Shown here one piece after another: positions 16,641-25,432 of a stretch of 64,000 nt of DNA. Positions within the stretch are counted from its first letter, which is position 1. Each line of letters begins with the position of its first letter. The DNA comes from Candidatus Obscuribacterales bacterium (GTDB lineage Bacteria > Cyanobacteriota > Vampirovibrionia > Obscuribacterales > Obscuribacteraceae), in the NCBI GenBank assembly GCA_019744775.1, contig JAIETZ010000001.1:62001-126000 (forward strand), written 5' to 3'. A program made the position numbers and the translations under genes. The notes beneath the pieces were generated by a model. The model saw only the letters and a program-made list of their open reading frames with translations. It was not told the origin of the DNA and ran no database searches.

Positions 16641-18307
16641 CTGCTTTTGAAGGTAAGTTTTACCTTACGTTTCATGTCGCCGCTAATCGACAATTGCCTG
16701 ATCGTCCTCTCATCGCAACTGCTTTCAGACGGCGGCAGAAAACGGAATGTATAAACACCTTCAGCCAGAGTCATTTGGCAAATTCCACTATGGTCAGTAA
16801 TGGCGGCGCCTTTGTTTAAGCTGGACTCTTCAATTGCGAAGAGTCCAAGCTGTCCTTCATGATGTCCATAAGGACCCCAGGCAATATGGCAGCCTGCAAC
16901 AGCTTCTTCATCTTCACCGACAACTTTTATACGAACTACACAAGCACCCTGGCAGACAAAGTCTGCATCAAGTCCGGAAATAGGCACTTGGATAGGTTCC
17001 ACTTTGTCTCGGTCATTGTTCAAACGAACCAAGTATCTACCTGGTTCAACCACTAAAAAATAGCTGCCGTCGGCCGCTGTGGTTGTGGCAGCCGGCTGCC
17101 TACCGCCGGCATTATCTGGTGTCATGGAAATTTTTACATCCGGACGTGCCTCGCCCTGCTTGTCTCTAATAAAGCCTTTGACGACAACTCCTTCTTTTAA
17201 CTGGAAGGCAATTTCTTGGTCGGCTTCGATAATTACTGTTTTGCTTTGCGGAGCAGGCAATTTGCCGGCGCCTTTTTCTTGAGGCAGTATGGAAATCTCA
17301 TAAATGCCTTGAGAAACGCTCAGTCTGAAATAACCCAAGTTATCCGTCGAGACAACAGAGGTTGATCGTCTCTCACTGCCGGCAATTTCAACTCGGCAAT
17401 TAGCAACTGGACGGTTTTCAAATTCTACTCGCCCAGTTAAGCGGTAGCCCTTATTCAAAATAAATGTCTTGGTGCTGCCGGCTGCCAAATAAACAGCTTC
17501 CTCATTGGTCTCAGCCAATGGCGCAAACTCCGGAGGCTCAATTGAAATATCGTACTCGGCAGGATCTATATTGAGTTCAAACTCGCCTATCTGACTTGAG
17601 CGGCACTTTGTCTGAACAGAAAATTGGTGAACCAAGTGATTGGCTTGATTAGCCGTCGGCTTCACGGTAACAATACCTGTTGCCACCGGATTGCCTTCAC
17701 CATCTTGCAAGCGACCTTTGAAGCGCGAAAGTGTCGTCAAATCAATTGGCAGATCGGCATCTCTTGTAAGTTCAACAGTGTCCACTTTGGTGGTTATTAG
17801 TCCATGGGATTTCAGCGCAGCACGCGACTCAGGATGGGCGCCGCAAGCCACTACGTAGTAGCGTCCTTTCGGCAACACCATGTTGTATCTGCCGTTTTTA
17901 TCCAACAACGCAGACTGACGACCCTCAGTTGGATCTATTCCTAAAGCAATTACTTGCACTTCTGAACTTTCAACTGACGGCGGTAAGGTCACTTTACCTT
18001 TGAGAATGACGCCTGTGACAAGAGCGATGTTGAGCATCGTGTTGGCACTGACGCTCACTCCTTCAAAAATACGCGGCACATAGCAAGTATTGGAATCTGG
18101 CACAACTATTAGTCCATAGTTGCCTGCCGTAACTGAGAAATTGAAATCTCCGCTGGTACCGGTCTTAAACTCTTCGACCAGGTCTCCATCGTAAGCGGAC
18201 TTACCCGCCGGGACATTTAACAGTTTGACCACGACGCCGGAGATAGGCAACCCCATATGGCGAATGCTACCGGCTAGTCTGTAAGTGACTTCGCTTGATG
18301 TCAACAT
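16637..18307 (-). CDS. Protein of tandem carboxypeptidase-regulatory-like beta-sandwich domains
   Basis: The 556-residue protein is made almost wholly of about six tandem beta-sandwich units of the carboxypeptidase-regulatory/Cna-B-like type. Each has a G-x-V/L-x-x-x-x-x-P-V-x-x-x-x-V core, a D-x-x-G-x-F/Y turn and a closing G-x-Y-x-x-x-V/I strand. Such domains usually decorate secreted or surface proteins, yet this protein has no signal peptide or anchor. The upstream gene ends 23 bases before the start, leaving no room for a longer N-terminus. It follows two DUF2207 genes on the same strand. Function unknown; binding or scaffolding is inferred from fold only. Confidence 0.7.
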   Translation of the reverse strand: MLTSSEVTYRLAGSIRHMGLPISGVVVKLLNVPAGKSAYDGDLVEEFKTGTSGDFNFSVTAGNYGLIVVPDSNTCYVPRIFEGVSVSANTMLNIALVTGVILKGKVTLPPSVESSEVQVIALGIDPTEGRQSALLDKNGRYNMVLPKGRYYVVACGAHPESRAALKSHGLITTKVDTVELTRDADLPIDLTTLSRFKGRLQDGEGNPVATGIVTVKPTANQANHLVHQFSVQTKCRSSQIGEFELNIDPAEYDISIEPPEFAPLAETNEEAVYLAAGSTKTFILNKGYRLTGRVEFENRPVANCRVEIAGSERRSTSVVSTDNLGYFRLSVSQGIYEISILPQEKGAGKLPAPQSKTVIIEADQEIAFQLKEGVVVKGFIRDKQGEARPDVKISMTPDNAGGRQPAATTTAADGSYFLVVEPGRYLVRLNNDRDKVEPIQVPISGLDADFVCQGACVVRIKVVGEDEEAVAGCHIAWGPYGHHEGQLGLFAIEESSLNKGAAITDHSGICQMTLAEGVYTFRFLPPSESSCDERTIRQLSISGDMKRKVKLTFKSS

Positions 18308-18330
18308 CTAGAACCCCAGGCTAAGTACAA

Positions 18331-20214
18331 TCAGCCTGATATTGTAGATGATTTCCCGGTTCCATTCACGCGTTTTGCGCCTAAAGTATTGGATACAAGA
18401 TAAATTGCCTGCCCAATACTATCCACCAATTCGCTAGTCGAGTACTTATATCCACGCACATAGTCCCACGGCTCGTACCAATCCGGAGGCTTAGATATGA
18501 GGTCTCTGAAATTCTCCGCCCAGCACTGTTCGGCATCAAGAACCATGGCATAAGGCAAAAGCTTGCTGAATATATTGGCATCATCCTGAGCCAATTTAGC
18601 TACTCTGTCCCGTTCAGACATTTCCACAAAGCGCTTAAATCCAAGGCAATCGCGAAGTACTTCTGTGCCGCTTACGGTTTTGGCGGACATAAACGGTGCC
18701 ATCACCAAAACAACGACCGTTGAGACAAACAGTCCCAAAGCAACAGGACCGTCCTTCACTACAAAGAAAACTCCCAGCAAACAAAGTAAAAGTGAAACCA
18801 GCATGTAGGAAATTCGCACGTTTTGCGGGCTGCCCTTAAAATACTTACGCTTAATAAGAGACTGGTAGACGCCATTGCCAATGTCAGGCAAGGATGTGGA
18901 AAAGTTTCCGCGCAAATCCGACAATTTAACAGAATCCAAATTTGGATAAAAAAGTCTTTGCATGAATTGCTGCTCGTGCACGGAAAGATTTGACTCCTTC
19001 TGAGCATTCGGCAACTTGATGAATTCGTAGTCGCGACTAGAAAGGAACTGGTAATCTTCCTTGCGCGCTTCGCGAATCTTGAAGTGTCCACGGCAGGCTA
19101 AATCAAAGAGCATCGAGACAACATCCTTGAGTTCGTAGCGTCCATGCACAAGTGCGCCGACTTCAGCTGGTGTTAAATCCTTTGGTGGAGTGCGCTGCGG
19201 CACGATTGTCTTGGATTGCTCAAGGCGACCGCCTGTCAGATACCACTGCCACAGCAACAAAACAAATGTGACAATGGGAATGATAAAGGCCATAGTCCAG
19301 GATTTGAACCACCAGACTATTTGGTTTAACGGTGAAGGTGGCGACACAAGTCCCTGGGGCAGGTAGGCATCCAATACAAGACCTTCTGCCGGCTCGAGAT
19401 TATCGCCAGTAATAACTATGCCATTGGGCAATACACTAACTGCTACTTGTTCACTGCCTGAACCTGATCCCTTTTTGCACGTGGCAATGATTCCATCTGT
19501 AGATGTTCCAGGCGGCGGATAGAACGACGCTTTCACGCGTTCAATTGGGAATGGCCATTCATTGCCTGTTAAGTTCCAATAGAGTTGCGGCTTTTTGCTG
19601 AAGAAGTTAACAGCGCGTCTAATTGTGTACTGAATTCTATATGTGTGAACGCCCCGCACCATACGGTCGCGATCACCGATACGGATAATTAAGTCTTTGC
19701 CTTGCGAGCTTACGTCATAAGGGTAAGCATCACCGAATTGGTCAGACACCGAATCAATGTCGACATCCATCGTAAAGGTGTTGCCGTATGAGTTGTATCG
19801 CGTTGGAATCATCCTGTAGATGCCGGCGCGCGAAATATTTCCAAAATCAATTACTATCCGCTCATTTATCTCAAGCGAGCAATCTTTGCGCAAACGAAGT
19901 GTAGTTTCAAAATATTGAATTTTTTCGCTGAAGGGAAGTTCAGGTGCTCGGGGCTTTTCCTCTTTTTTCCCCTTAGTCTCAGCGGTCTTTTCTTTGCCTT
20001 CTTCTTTTGGCTTAGCCGGTTTCTCAACCGGCTCGGCATCTGCGTCAGAAGTTTCAGTCTGGCTGTCTGCAGACGCTGCTTGCTTTTCTTGAACTTCCTC
20101 TTGAGCGCTTAACGGTTCTGAGAGCCCAAAAATCAACGGCATAAGCATTGCAATGACTAAAGCAATGCAATTAAACCTGCCAAAACATTTTAGGGTTCCC
20201 GGGTTTTTACTCAT
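18331..20214 (-). CDS. DUF2207 membrane protein with charged linker
   Basis: This 627-residue envelope protein has a signal segment (about 15-38), a Glu/Lys/Ala-rich linker (about 38-95), a large exported DUF2207 domain (about 97-295, with F-x-x-x-L-x-x-x-K-D-C-S-L-E-I-N-E and G-I-Y-R-M-I-P), one transmembrane helix (about 305-327), a cytosolic region, and a pair of C-terminal helices (about 485-530). DUF2207 proteins are predicted membrane proteins, often encoded near LemA; their biochemical role is unknown. It is a clear paralogue of the next gene upstream. It lacks the glycine-rich tail found there. Confidence 0.82.
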   Translation of the reverse strand: MSKNPGTLKCFGRFNCIALVIAMLMPLIFGLSEPLSAQEEVQEKQAASADSQTETSDADAEPVEKPAKPKEEGKEKTAETKGKKEEKPRAPELPFSEKIQYFETTLRLRKDCSLEINERIVIDFGNISRAGIYRMIPTRYNSYGNTFTMDVDIDSVSDQFGDAYPYDVSSQGKDLIIRIGDRDRMVRGVHTYRIQYTIRRAVNFFSKKPQLYWNLTGNEWPFPIERVKASFYPPPGTSTDGIIATCKKGSGSGSEQVAVSVLPNGIVITGDNLEPAEGLVLDAYLPQGLVSPPSPLNQIVWWFKSWTMAFIIPIVTFVLLLWQWYLTGGRLEQSKTIVPQRTPPKDLTPAEVGALVHGRYELKDVVSMLFDLACRGHFKIREARKEDYQFLSSRDYEFIKLPNAQKESNLSVHEQQFMQRLFYPNLDSVKLSDLRGNFSTSLPDIGNGVYQSLIKRKYFKGSPQNVRISYMLVSLLLCLLGVFFVVKDGPVALGLFVSTVVVLVMAPFMSAKTVSGTEVLRDCLGFKRFVEMSERDRVAKLAQDDANIFSKLLPYAMVLDAEQCWAENFRDLISKPPDWYEPWDYVRGYKYSTSELVDSIGQAIYLVSNTLGAKRVNGTGKSSTISG

Positions 20215-20254
20215 ACATTATCTGACGCGCTAGCTGCACTAGTACAATTAATAC

Positions 20255-22000
20255 CTACCACGAACCACCGCCACCACCACCAAAACCTCCTCCACTAAAT
20301 CCGCCGCCGGAGCTAAAACCTGAATTACCTGAACCGGCACTGCTATAGTCAGACGCCGGACGGGAAGCAAAAGTCTGGTCGGCAACAGACATTGTCTGAC
20401 CTAGACTCTGCACAAAGTAGCCAGTGTCAAAAAATTCGCCGGGTGTATAACCTGGGCCGTACTGATACCAATCGGGCGGCTCTGTAATTAGGTCGCGGAA
20501 TTTATCAGCCCAACGATCTCCAACCCCTAAAACCATGGCAAAAGGCAAAAGTCTGCCGAAAATAGTTGGATCTTCTTTGGCTAAAACTTCAATGCGCTCT
20601 TTTTCAGCCATTGAAACAAAACGCTTAAAAGCTAGACACTCAGCAGTTGCCTTAACTCCGGCACGCGTCCTTGCCGGCATAATATAAGACATTGAAAAGA
20701 CGATCATGGCTGCGACGAAAAAGCCCAATCCCACAGCTATCTGGTTGCTCATTACCCAGGCAAAAAATCCGGCAAAGAAAAACAAGGGCACCATAAACCG
20801 ATAGCCGTTACGAACTTTATCGGGATTCTCCTTAAAATAACCCCGGTGCTCAAGCCCTTCATAGATTTCTTCCCGAATCGACGGTAAGGAAATATAGAAA
20901 TGGTTCTTTAGTCCCGAGAGAGTAGCTACATCCGACGAACCTTGAGAGAACAACGAAGTTAGAAATGTCCTTTCGTAGTCTTTCAGCTCACTCATATCCT
21001 TAGGTGGATTGGGCTTTTTAAATTCATAATCGGTATTGCTAAAGAAAAGCAAATCCACCTTCGGTATTTGCCGTATCGTGTAATAGCCTCGGACAGCGAG
21101 GTCAATAAGCGTAGCTACGACGTCCTTATTGTCACAAACTTCATCCACGACTGTACCCACTTCTGCTGGTGACATTCCTTTTGGTGGATTCCATTCAACA
21201 GAAATGGCTTTCATCGATTCGTCATCACGACCTGTGCCTAACCAGAGGTAATACATCACCAAGAATGTTGCCGAAGGAATGACAAACAGTCCCCACCAAT
21301 CTCTAAGAAACCACACAAGCTCTTGAATTACCGACGGCTTCAATACGCTGCCTTGAGGGAGTCCAACGACGAAAGTCAGTCCTTGAGCTGGTTCAAGTGA
21401 TTGAGCTTCAAACTCAATGTGATCAGCAAATATTTTCGACTCAGCTGGATCTGTTGAACCTAAAGAACCACGAAAGCAGGCAACGTTGATGTTATCGGTG
21501 GAGACTCCTTCCGGAGGAAAGAATGAGGCAGTTGCCGACTCAATGGGAAATGCCCATTCATTGCCTGTGACGTTCCAGTAAATTTCAGGCTTGTTATCAA
21601 AGAAGTTGACTGCTCGGCGAACTGTGTAGTGAATTTTGTAAATATGACGGCCGGTAATCACTTTGTCGACATCACCTATGCGTATGTTCAAGTCGTGATC
21701 TTGGTTGGAAATTTCTCGATTGTATGCGTTACCGGATTCATCGGTAACGCTATCTACTTTTAACTCGACAGAATAATCATTGTCGTTTCGTCTATAGCGA
21801 ATCGGAATCATCCGATAAATGCCGTGCCGCTCGATAGAGCCAAAATCCATCTCGATTGTTTCCAGCACATCCAGAGAACAGTCCTTATGTAAATGAACAA
21901 CTTCATCAAACGATCGAATAACTTCCTGTTGTTCAGCTCGCACCTGAGGCGCCGCCGAAAGCATTGCCAGAAAAACCAGAAACAGAAGCTTTTTAAACAT
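20255..22000 (-). CDS. DUF2207 membrane protein with glycine-rich tail
   Basis: This 581-residue paralogue of the downstream gene has a signal peptide (about 1-22), an exported DUF2207 domain opening with F-D-E-V-V-H-L-H-K-D-C-S-L and holding G-I-Y-R-M-I-P, a transmembrane helix (about 240-260), a cytosolic region, two more hydrophobic helices (about 405-450) and a C-terminus of Gly/Ser/Phe repeats ending G-G-G-S-W. That tail is typical of DUF2207 proteins. It is transcribed divergently from lemA with a 91-base spacer; LemA and DUF2207 genes are commonly neighbours. Confidence 0.85.
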   Translation of the reverse strand: MFKKLLFLVFLAMLSAAPQVRAEQQEVIRSFDEVVHLHKDCSLDVLETIEMDFGSIERHGIYRMIPIRYRRNDNDYSVELKVDSVTDESGNAYNREISNQDHDLNIRIGDVDKVITGRHIYKIHYTVRRAVNFFDNKPEIYWNVTGNEWAFPIESATASFFPPEGVSTDNINVACFRGSLGSTDPAESKIFADHIEFEAQSLEPAQGLTFVVGLPQGSVLKPSVIQELVWFLRDWWGLFVIPSATFLVMYYLWLGTGRDDESMKAISVEWNPPKGMSPAEVGTVVDEVCDNKDVVATLIDLAVRGYYTIRQIPKVDLLFFSNTDYEFKKPNPPKDMSELKDYERTFLTSLFSQGSSDVATLSGLKNHFYISLPSIREEIYEGLEHRGYFKENPDKVRNGYRFMVPLFFFAGFFAWVMSNQIAVGLGFFVAAMIVFSMSYIMPARTRAGVKATAECLAFKRFVSMAEKERIEVLAKEDPTIFGRLLPFAMVLGVGDRWADKFRDLITEPPDWYQYGPGYTPGEFFDTGYFVQSLGQTMSVADQTFASRPASDYSSAGSGNSGFSSGGGFSGGGFGGGGGGSW

Positions 22001-22091
22001 GAACTACTTTGCATCCAATTAAGTTACAGCAAGACCAATATTCCCACGATGAGAGGCATAATAGTAGTTATCATTTGCGGAGATTTTCGGC

Positions 22092-22724
22092 ATGTCATCT
22101 ACCTTAGTAATTTTAGGAATCCTGGCACTTATCGTCGTCATGATGATTTCCATCTACAATCGCCTGGTTTACCTAAGGCAACAAACTAAGGAAGCCTGGT
22201 CAGCAATTGAAACAGAACTGCGCAGACGTTACGACCTTATCCCAAACTTAGTGCAAGTTGTCAGGGAGTATGCAGGGCACGAGCTAGGCACGCTGGAAGA
22301 AGTAATTCGCGCACGCAACAGTGCCGTATCAAATATTGAAAGTCCGGAAAACATCACAAAGAACGAACAGGTTTTAACTGGTGCACTCAAGCAAGTGTTT
22401 GCCTTGAGTGAAGCATATCCGCAATTAAAAGCAAACGAAAACTTTCAACAATTGCAGGAGCAACTGTCCGATACAGAAACAAGACTGTCCCAAGCCAGAC
22501 GCTTCTACAATGCAACTGTGCGCGAACTAAACACGGCAATTGAATCATTTCCATCTGTCCTAATTGCCGGACCAATGGGATTTACAGGCAGACCATATTT
22601 TGGTATCGATAATGCCGACGCCTATGAACCGGTACGCATTGCCGATTTACCCGGCAGCATTCCCAGCACAGGTGAAGGACAGACAATCAAGTTGAAGGAG
22701 ACGCAGAAGGAACTCGATTCGTAA
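22092..22724 (+). CDS. lemA: LemA family protein
   Basis: The 210-residue protein has one N-terminal transmembrane helix (about 4-22). The LemA coiled-helix domain follows, with the signature Y-N-x-L-V-x-L-R-Q-x-x-x-E-A-W-S-A-I-E-x-x-L-x-R-R-Y-D-L-I-P-N-L-V. LemA proteins are widespread envelope proteins with a short exposed N-terminus; their biochemical role is unknown. The divergent DUF2207 genes are its expected neighbours. The last 38 bases overlap the end of the convergent folC gene, an unusually long tail-to-tail overlap. Confidence 0.9.
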   Translation: MSSTLVILGILALIVVMMISIYNRLVYLRQQTKEAWSAIETELRRRYDLIPNLVQVVREYAGHELGTLEEVIRARNSAVSNIESPENITKNEQVLTGALKQVFALSEAYPQLKANENFQQLQEQLSDTETRLSQARRFYNATVRELNTAIESFPSVLIAGPMGFTGRPYFGIDNADAYEPVRIADLPGSIPSTGEGQTIKLKETQKELDS

Positions 22725-24006
22725 TTGACCTTCCGTCCTCGACTGAATTCCAACCTAAAGCAAGCATGCATTCCTTAACCACGTAAAAAGATCCAGTCGC
22801 TACTACGACATGATCTTTAGTGCATTGCTTAGAAGCAACCTGCAATGCTTTTTCCACATCGCTTACACACACGACGTCGCAACCAAATTGCTTCACCAAA
22901 TTAGCAATTTGCGAAGATGACATCACTTGCCTTTTCGCGGCAACTTCCGTGGCAATAACAAAATCATTCGGGCGCAAAAGATTTGAAAGCAATCCTTCAA
23001 CATCTTTATTGGCAAAAGCACCCAGTATAAAAATGCGTTGCTTGTCGGCAAAGTTTTGATCAAGGGCGGACCGCAGTGCCTTTGTTCCTGCCGGATTGTG
23101 AGCGCCATCCAAAATCAAATTACGTTCGGGCAAATACTGCAAACGACCTGCCCAATAAACATCTTTTAGTCCGGAAATAACAATTTCTTTTGTGAGAGAA
23201 GGCACTGCAAATCGCTTATCGTGCCTCGCTGCATCGATAACAGCTACTGCGACCAAAGCGTTTGTTCTTTGGTGTTTACCGACAAGAGACAGCTCATCTA
23301 AAGCCGATTCAATCCAGGGCATAGATGAAAGATCTTGAGGCAGCTTTGTAATCGGCGCATCTTTTGCACGGGCAGCAGACTCAATTTCTTTCAGCGCATC
23401 CCCAATTGCAGCAGTAACTATCGGCACAGCAGGCTTTATGATACCCGCCTTCTCGGAAGCAATTTGACTTACAGTGTCACCAAGTATTTGCGTGTGATCA
23501 AGATCAACGTTGGTAATTGCAGTTGCTACAGGCTTCGACAAAACATTTGTTGCGTCATAACGCCCGCCCAAACCAACTTCAAAAACAGCAACATCAACTT
23601 TGTTTTCCACGAAATAAATAAAGGCCATCGCTGTAAGAAACTCAAACCAAGTAAGCGGTCCCATCTCCGGATACTTGCTGCCGAAAGCTTCCGACTCAAG
23701 GCGCAATCTGGTTGCCAGTTCGGCAAATTCATCATCAGAAATAGCTTTGCCGTTTAAGTGAAATCTTTCATTCCAACGTAGTAAATGTGGGCCGGTAAAA
23801 CAACCAACTTTCAATCCGGATGCATGTAAAACACTTTCCAGAATTGCCGATGTTGAACCTTTACCATTGGTGCCACCAATATGTAGGCTGACTAGCTGGT
23901 CTTGAATATTTCCAGCGTCCTCCATGAATTTCTGCATGCGTTCCAAAAGAGGCCGCGTAGAGGCGGACAGGCTCTCAAGATAAACGACTGATTGCAGATA
24001 ATTCAT
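22687..24006 (-). CDS. folC: Bifunctional dihydrofolate synthase / folylpolyglutamate synthase
   Basis: FolC joins glutamate to dihydropteroate and extends folate polyglutamate chains, using ATP in the cytosol. The 439-residue length suits the family. The P-loop is G-G-T-N-G-K-G-S-T (about 44-52); the Mur-ligase-like core has T-N-V-D-L-D-H and later L-D-G-A-H-N-P-A-G, the FolC signature. The Ser/Pro-rich end overlaps lemA. It is divergent from the Nudix gene across 57 bases. Confidence 0.93.
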   Translation of the reverse strand: MNYLQSVVYLESLSASTRPLLERMQKFMEDAGNIQDQLVSLHIGGTNGKGSTSAILESVLHASGLKVGCFTGPHLLRWNERFHLNGKAISDDEFAELATRLRLESEAFGSKYPEMGPLTWFEFLTAMAFIYFVENKVDVAVFEVGLGGRYDATNVLSKPVATAITNVDLDHTQILGDTVSQIASEKAGIIKPAVPIVTAAIGDALKEIESAARAKDAPITKLPQDLSSMPWIESALDELSLVGKHQRTNALVAVAVIDAARHDKRFAVPSLTKEIVISGLKDVYWAGRLQYLPERNLILDGAHNPAGTKALRSALDQNFADKQRIFILGAFANKDVEGLLSNLLRPNDFVIATEVAAKRQVMSSSQIANLVKQFGCDVVCVSDVEKALQVASKQCTKDHVVVATGSFYVVKECMLALGWNSVEDGRSITNRVPSASPST

Positions 24007-24063
24007 AGATTCAGATTAGCACCGATATAAAATAATTGCTTCAAGACTTACTCATGAGGCGAT

Positions 24064-24594
24064 ATGGCTTTATACACCCGTGAAGATACGCAAACTTCCA
24101 AGCGCATTTATGAAGGCGCCATTATAAATCTACGTGAAGACACACTCAAGAACCCACACGGCAGTTGCGTGCGGGCAGTTGTTGAGCACAATGGCGGGGT
24201 CTTTATTGCCTGCCAACCTGAGCCTGACAAAGTAATTCTTATCAAGCAATATCGTTACTCTATAGATGAAGTGCTTATTGAGCTTCCAGCCGGTCGCATA
24301 GAAATAGGCGAAGACCCATTGCCCTGCGCGCAGCGAGAACTCATTGAAGAAACAGGCTACAAAGCATCTAACTGGCGTGAGCTTTCTCGCATGTTCACGG
24401 CACCTGGATTTTGCGACGAGATTTTGTATTTGTATCTTGCAACAGATATAACTTTTGTCGGCAAGAATCTTGATCACGATGAGGAAACAGAAGTAATGAT
24501 CGTGCCTGTCAAGGAGGCTTGGCAGTTGGTTACAGAGGGAAAAATTCGTGATGCCAAGACCATTGCCGGGCTTGGTATGTTGAGAGAATTTTAG
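24064..24594 (+). CDS. Nudix hydrolase, ADP-ribose pyrophosphatase type
   Basis: The 176-residue protein carries a perfect Nudix box (G-x5-E-x7-R-E-U-x-E-E-x-G-U) in A-G-R-I-E-I-G-E through R-E-L-I-E-E-T-G-Y, preceded by a beta-rich N-terminal half and Q-Y-R-Y. Overall it resembles NudF-like ADP-ribose pyrophosphatases, which split ADP-ribose to AMP and ribose-5-phosphate. Substrate preference is inferred from overall pattern. It stands alone between folC and a small membrane protein. Confidence 0.88.
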   Translation: MALYTREDTQTSKRIYEGAIINLREDTLKNPHGSCVRAVVEHNGGVFIACQPEPDKVILIKQYRYSIDEVLIELPAGRIEIGEDPLPCAQRELIEETGYKASNWRELSRMFTAPGFCDEILYLYLATDITFVGKNLDHDEETEVMIVPVKEAWQLVTEGKIRDAKTIAGLGMLREF

Positions 24595-24724
24595 TTTTTG
24601 ATTTGTTATACTTATCCGCTGTTATTGGGCTGACCCGTCTTGAATACGGTAAGCTGAAGCCGGATAACCAGTGCTAATCAAGAGCACTTACAAGCAGCGA
24701 CAGTAAAAGAGGAACACGGACACA

Positions 24725-24964
24725 ATGGACAAGAAGAACAACATAAACATGCCAATCGTTGGAATGTTGATTTTAGGAGTTCTCGGCGCAGTAATTACAT
24801 CTGCATCTTGTGCCGTCATTACTCACTGGCCATTGCCGGTTTCAGTAGTCCCTTACTTCGGCGGCGGACAAGGCTTCTGGTGGGGATTAGTTACAGGCTC
24901 AATCACCGGACTGATCATCGGCTACCTCGTCGACGAGAAGCACTTTAGCGATACAAAATACTAA
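24725..24964 (+). CDS. Small membrane protein with two transmembrane helices, unknown
   Basis: The 79-residue protein has two hydrophobic segments (about 11-30 and 48-66) joined by a W-P-L-P loop, with a Gly-rich helix face (G-x-V-T-G-S-I-T-G-L-I-I-G). No family is recognised. An AGAGGA motif lies upstream of the ATG and a strong inverted repeat follows the stop, both of which favour a real gene. Confidence 0.6.
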   Translation: MDKKNNINMPIVGMLILGVLGAVITSASCAVITHWPLPVSVVPYFGGGQGFWWGLVTGSITGLIIGYLVDEKHFSDTKY

Positions 24965-24980
24965 GTTTATTGTTCTAATC

Positions 24981-25014
24981 AAAGGAGGCAGTTGCTTAAG
25001 CAGCTGCCTCCTTT
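24981..25014. terminator. Strong inverted repeat, likely bidirectional terminator
   Basis: The arms AAAGGAGGCAGTTGCTT and AAGCAGCTGCCTCCTTT pair over 17 positions with one G-T mismatch and effectively a four-base loop. It lies between the + strand small membrane gene (stop 24964) and the minus-strand speD (stop 25038). The tail lacks a long T-run, so termination strength is uncertain. Confidence 0.65.
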
Positions 25015-25037
25015 GTCATTTATACAATGAGGGCTAA

Positions 25038-25430
25038 CTAGCCGCGTTCAATGTAGCGATGCTGGGTAGCTTCAGGTTTCAGTGCATCGACTAACACTGG
25101 CACACACTGGGTTGGATCACAGGTCGTGCCGCACGTGAAGCAATCAAAGAAGACTGTTCTAGACTCTGGATATGTGTGCAAACTTGCATGACTCTCAGCA
25201 AGTACGGCAAAAGCCGTGACACCTTGAGGTTCAAATTTTTGAGACTCTAGTTTCATGACTGTCGCACCACTGGCGACTGCTGCTTTGTTTATCAGCTTGC
25301 GCAGTTGTTCTTCGTCATTAAGGAGATCAGAAGCGCAATTAAACAACGTAAGCAACAGGTGCATGCCTTTTGCTTCGTGTACAACAGATGCGGCAACGGA
25401 TTGCGCAATGACGTTGTTTTCAACTACCAT
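25038..25430 (-). CDS. speD: S-adenosylmethionine decarboxylase proenzyme (SpeH type)
   Basis: The 130-residue proenzyme makes decarboxylated AdoMet, the aminopropyl donor for spermidine synthesis. It self-cleaves to form a pyruvoyl group: the site is E79-S80 in L-A-E-S-H-A-S-L-H-T-Y-P-E. H85 and C100 (F-T-C-G) match the catalytic His and Cys of the Thermotoga enzyme. It is the last gene of a minus-strand unit, two bases after the FemAB-like gene and downstream of a spermidine-synthase-like fusion. That supports a polyamine role for the unit. Confidence 0.93.
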   Translation of the reverse strand: MVVENNVIAQSVAASVVHEAKGMHLLLTLFNCASDLLNDEEQLRKLINKAAVASGATVMKLESQKFEPQGVTAFAVLAESHASLHTYPESRTVFFDCFTCGTTCDPTQCVPVLVDALKPEATQHRYIERG

Positions 25431-25432
25431 CG

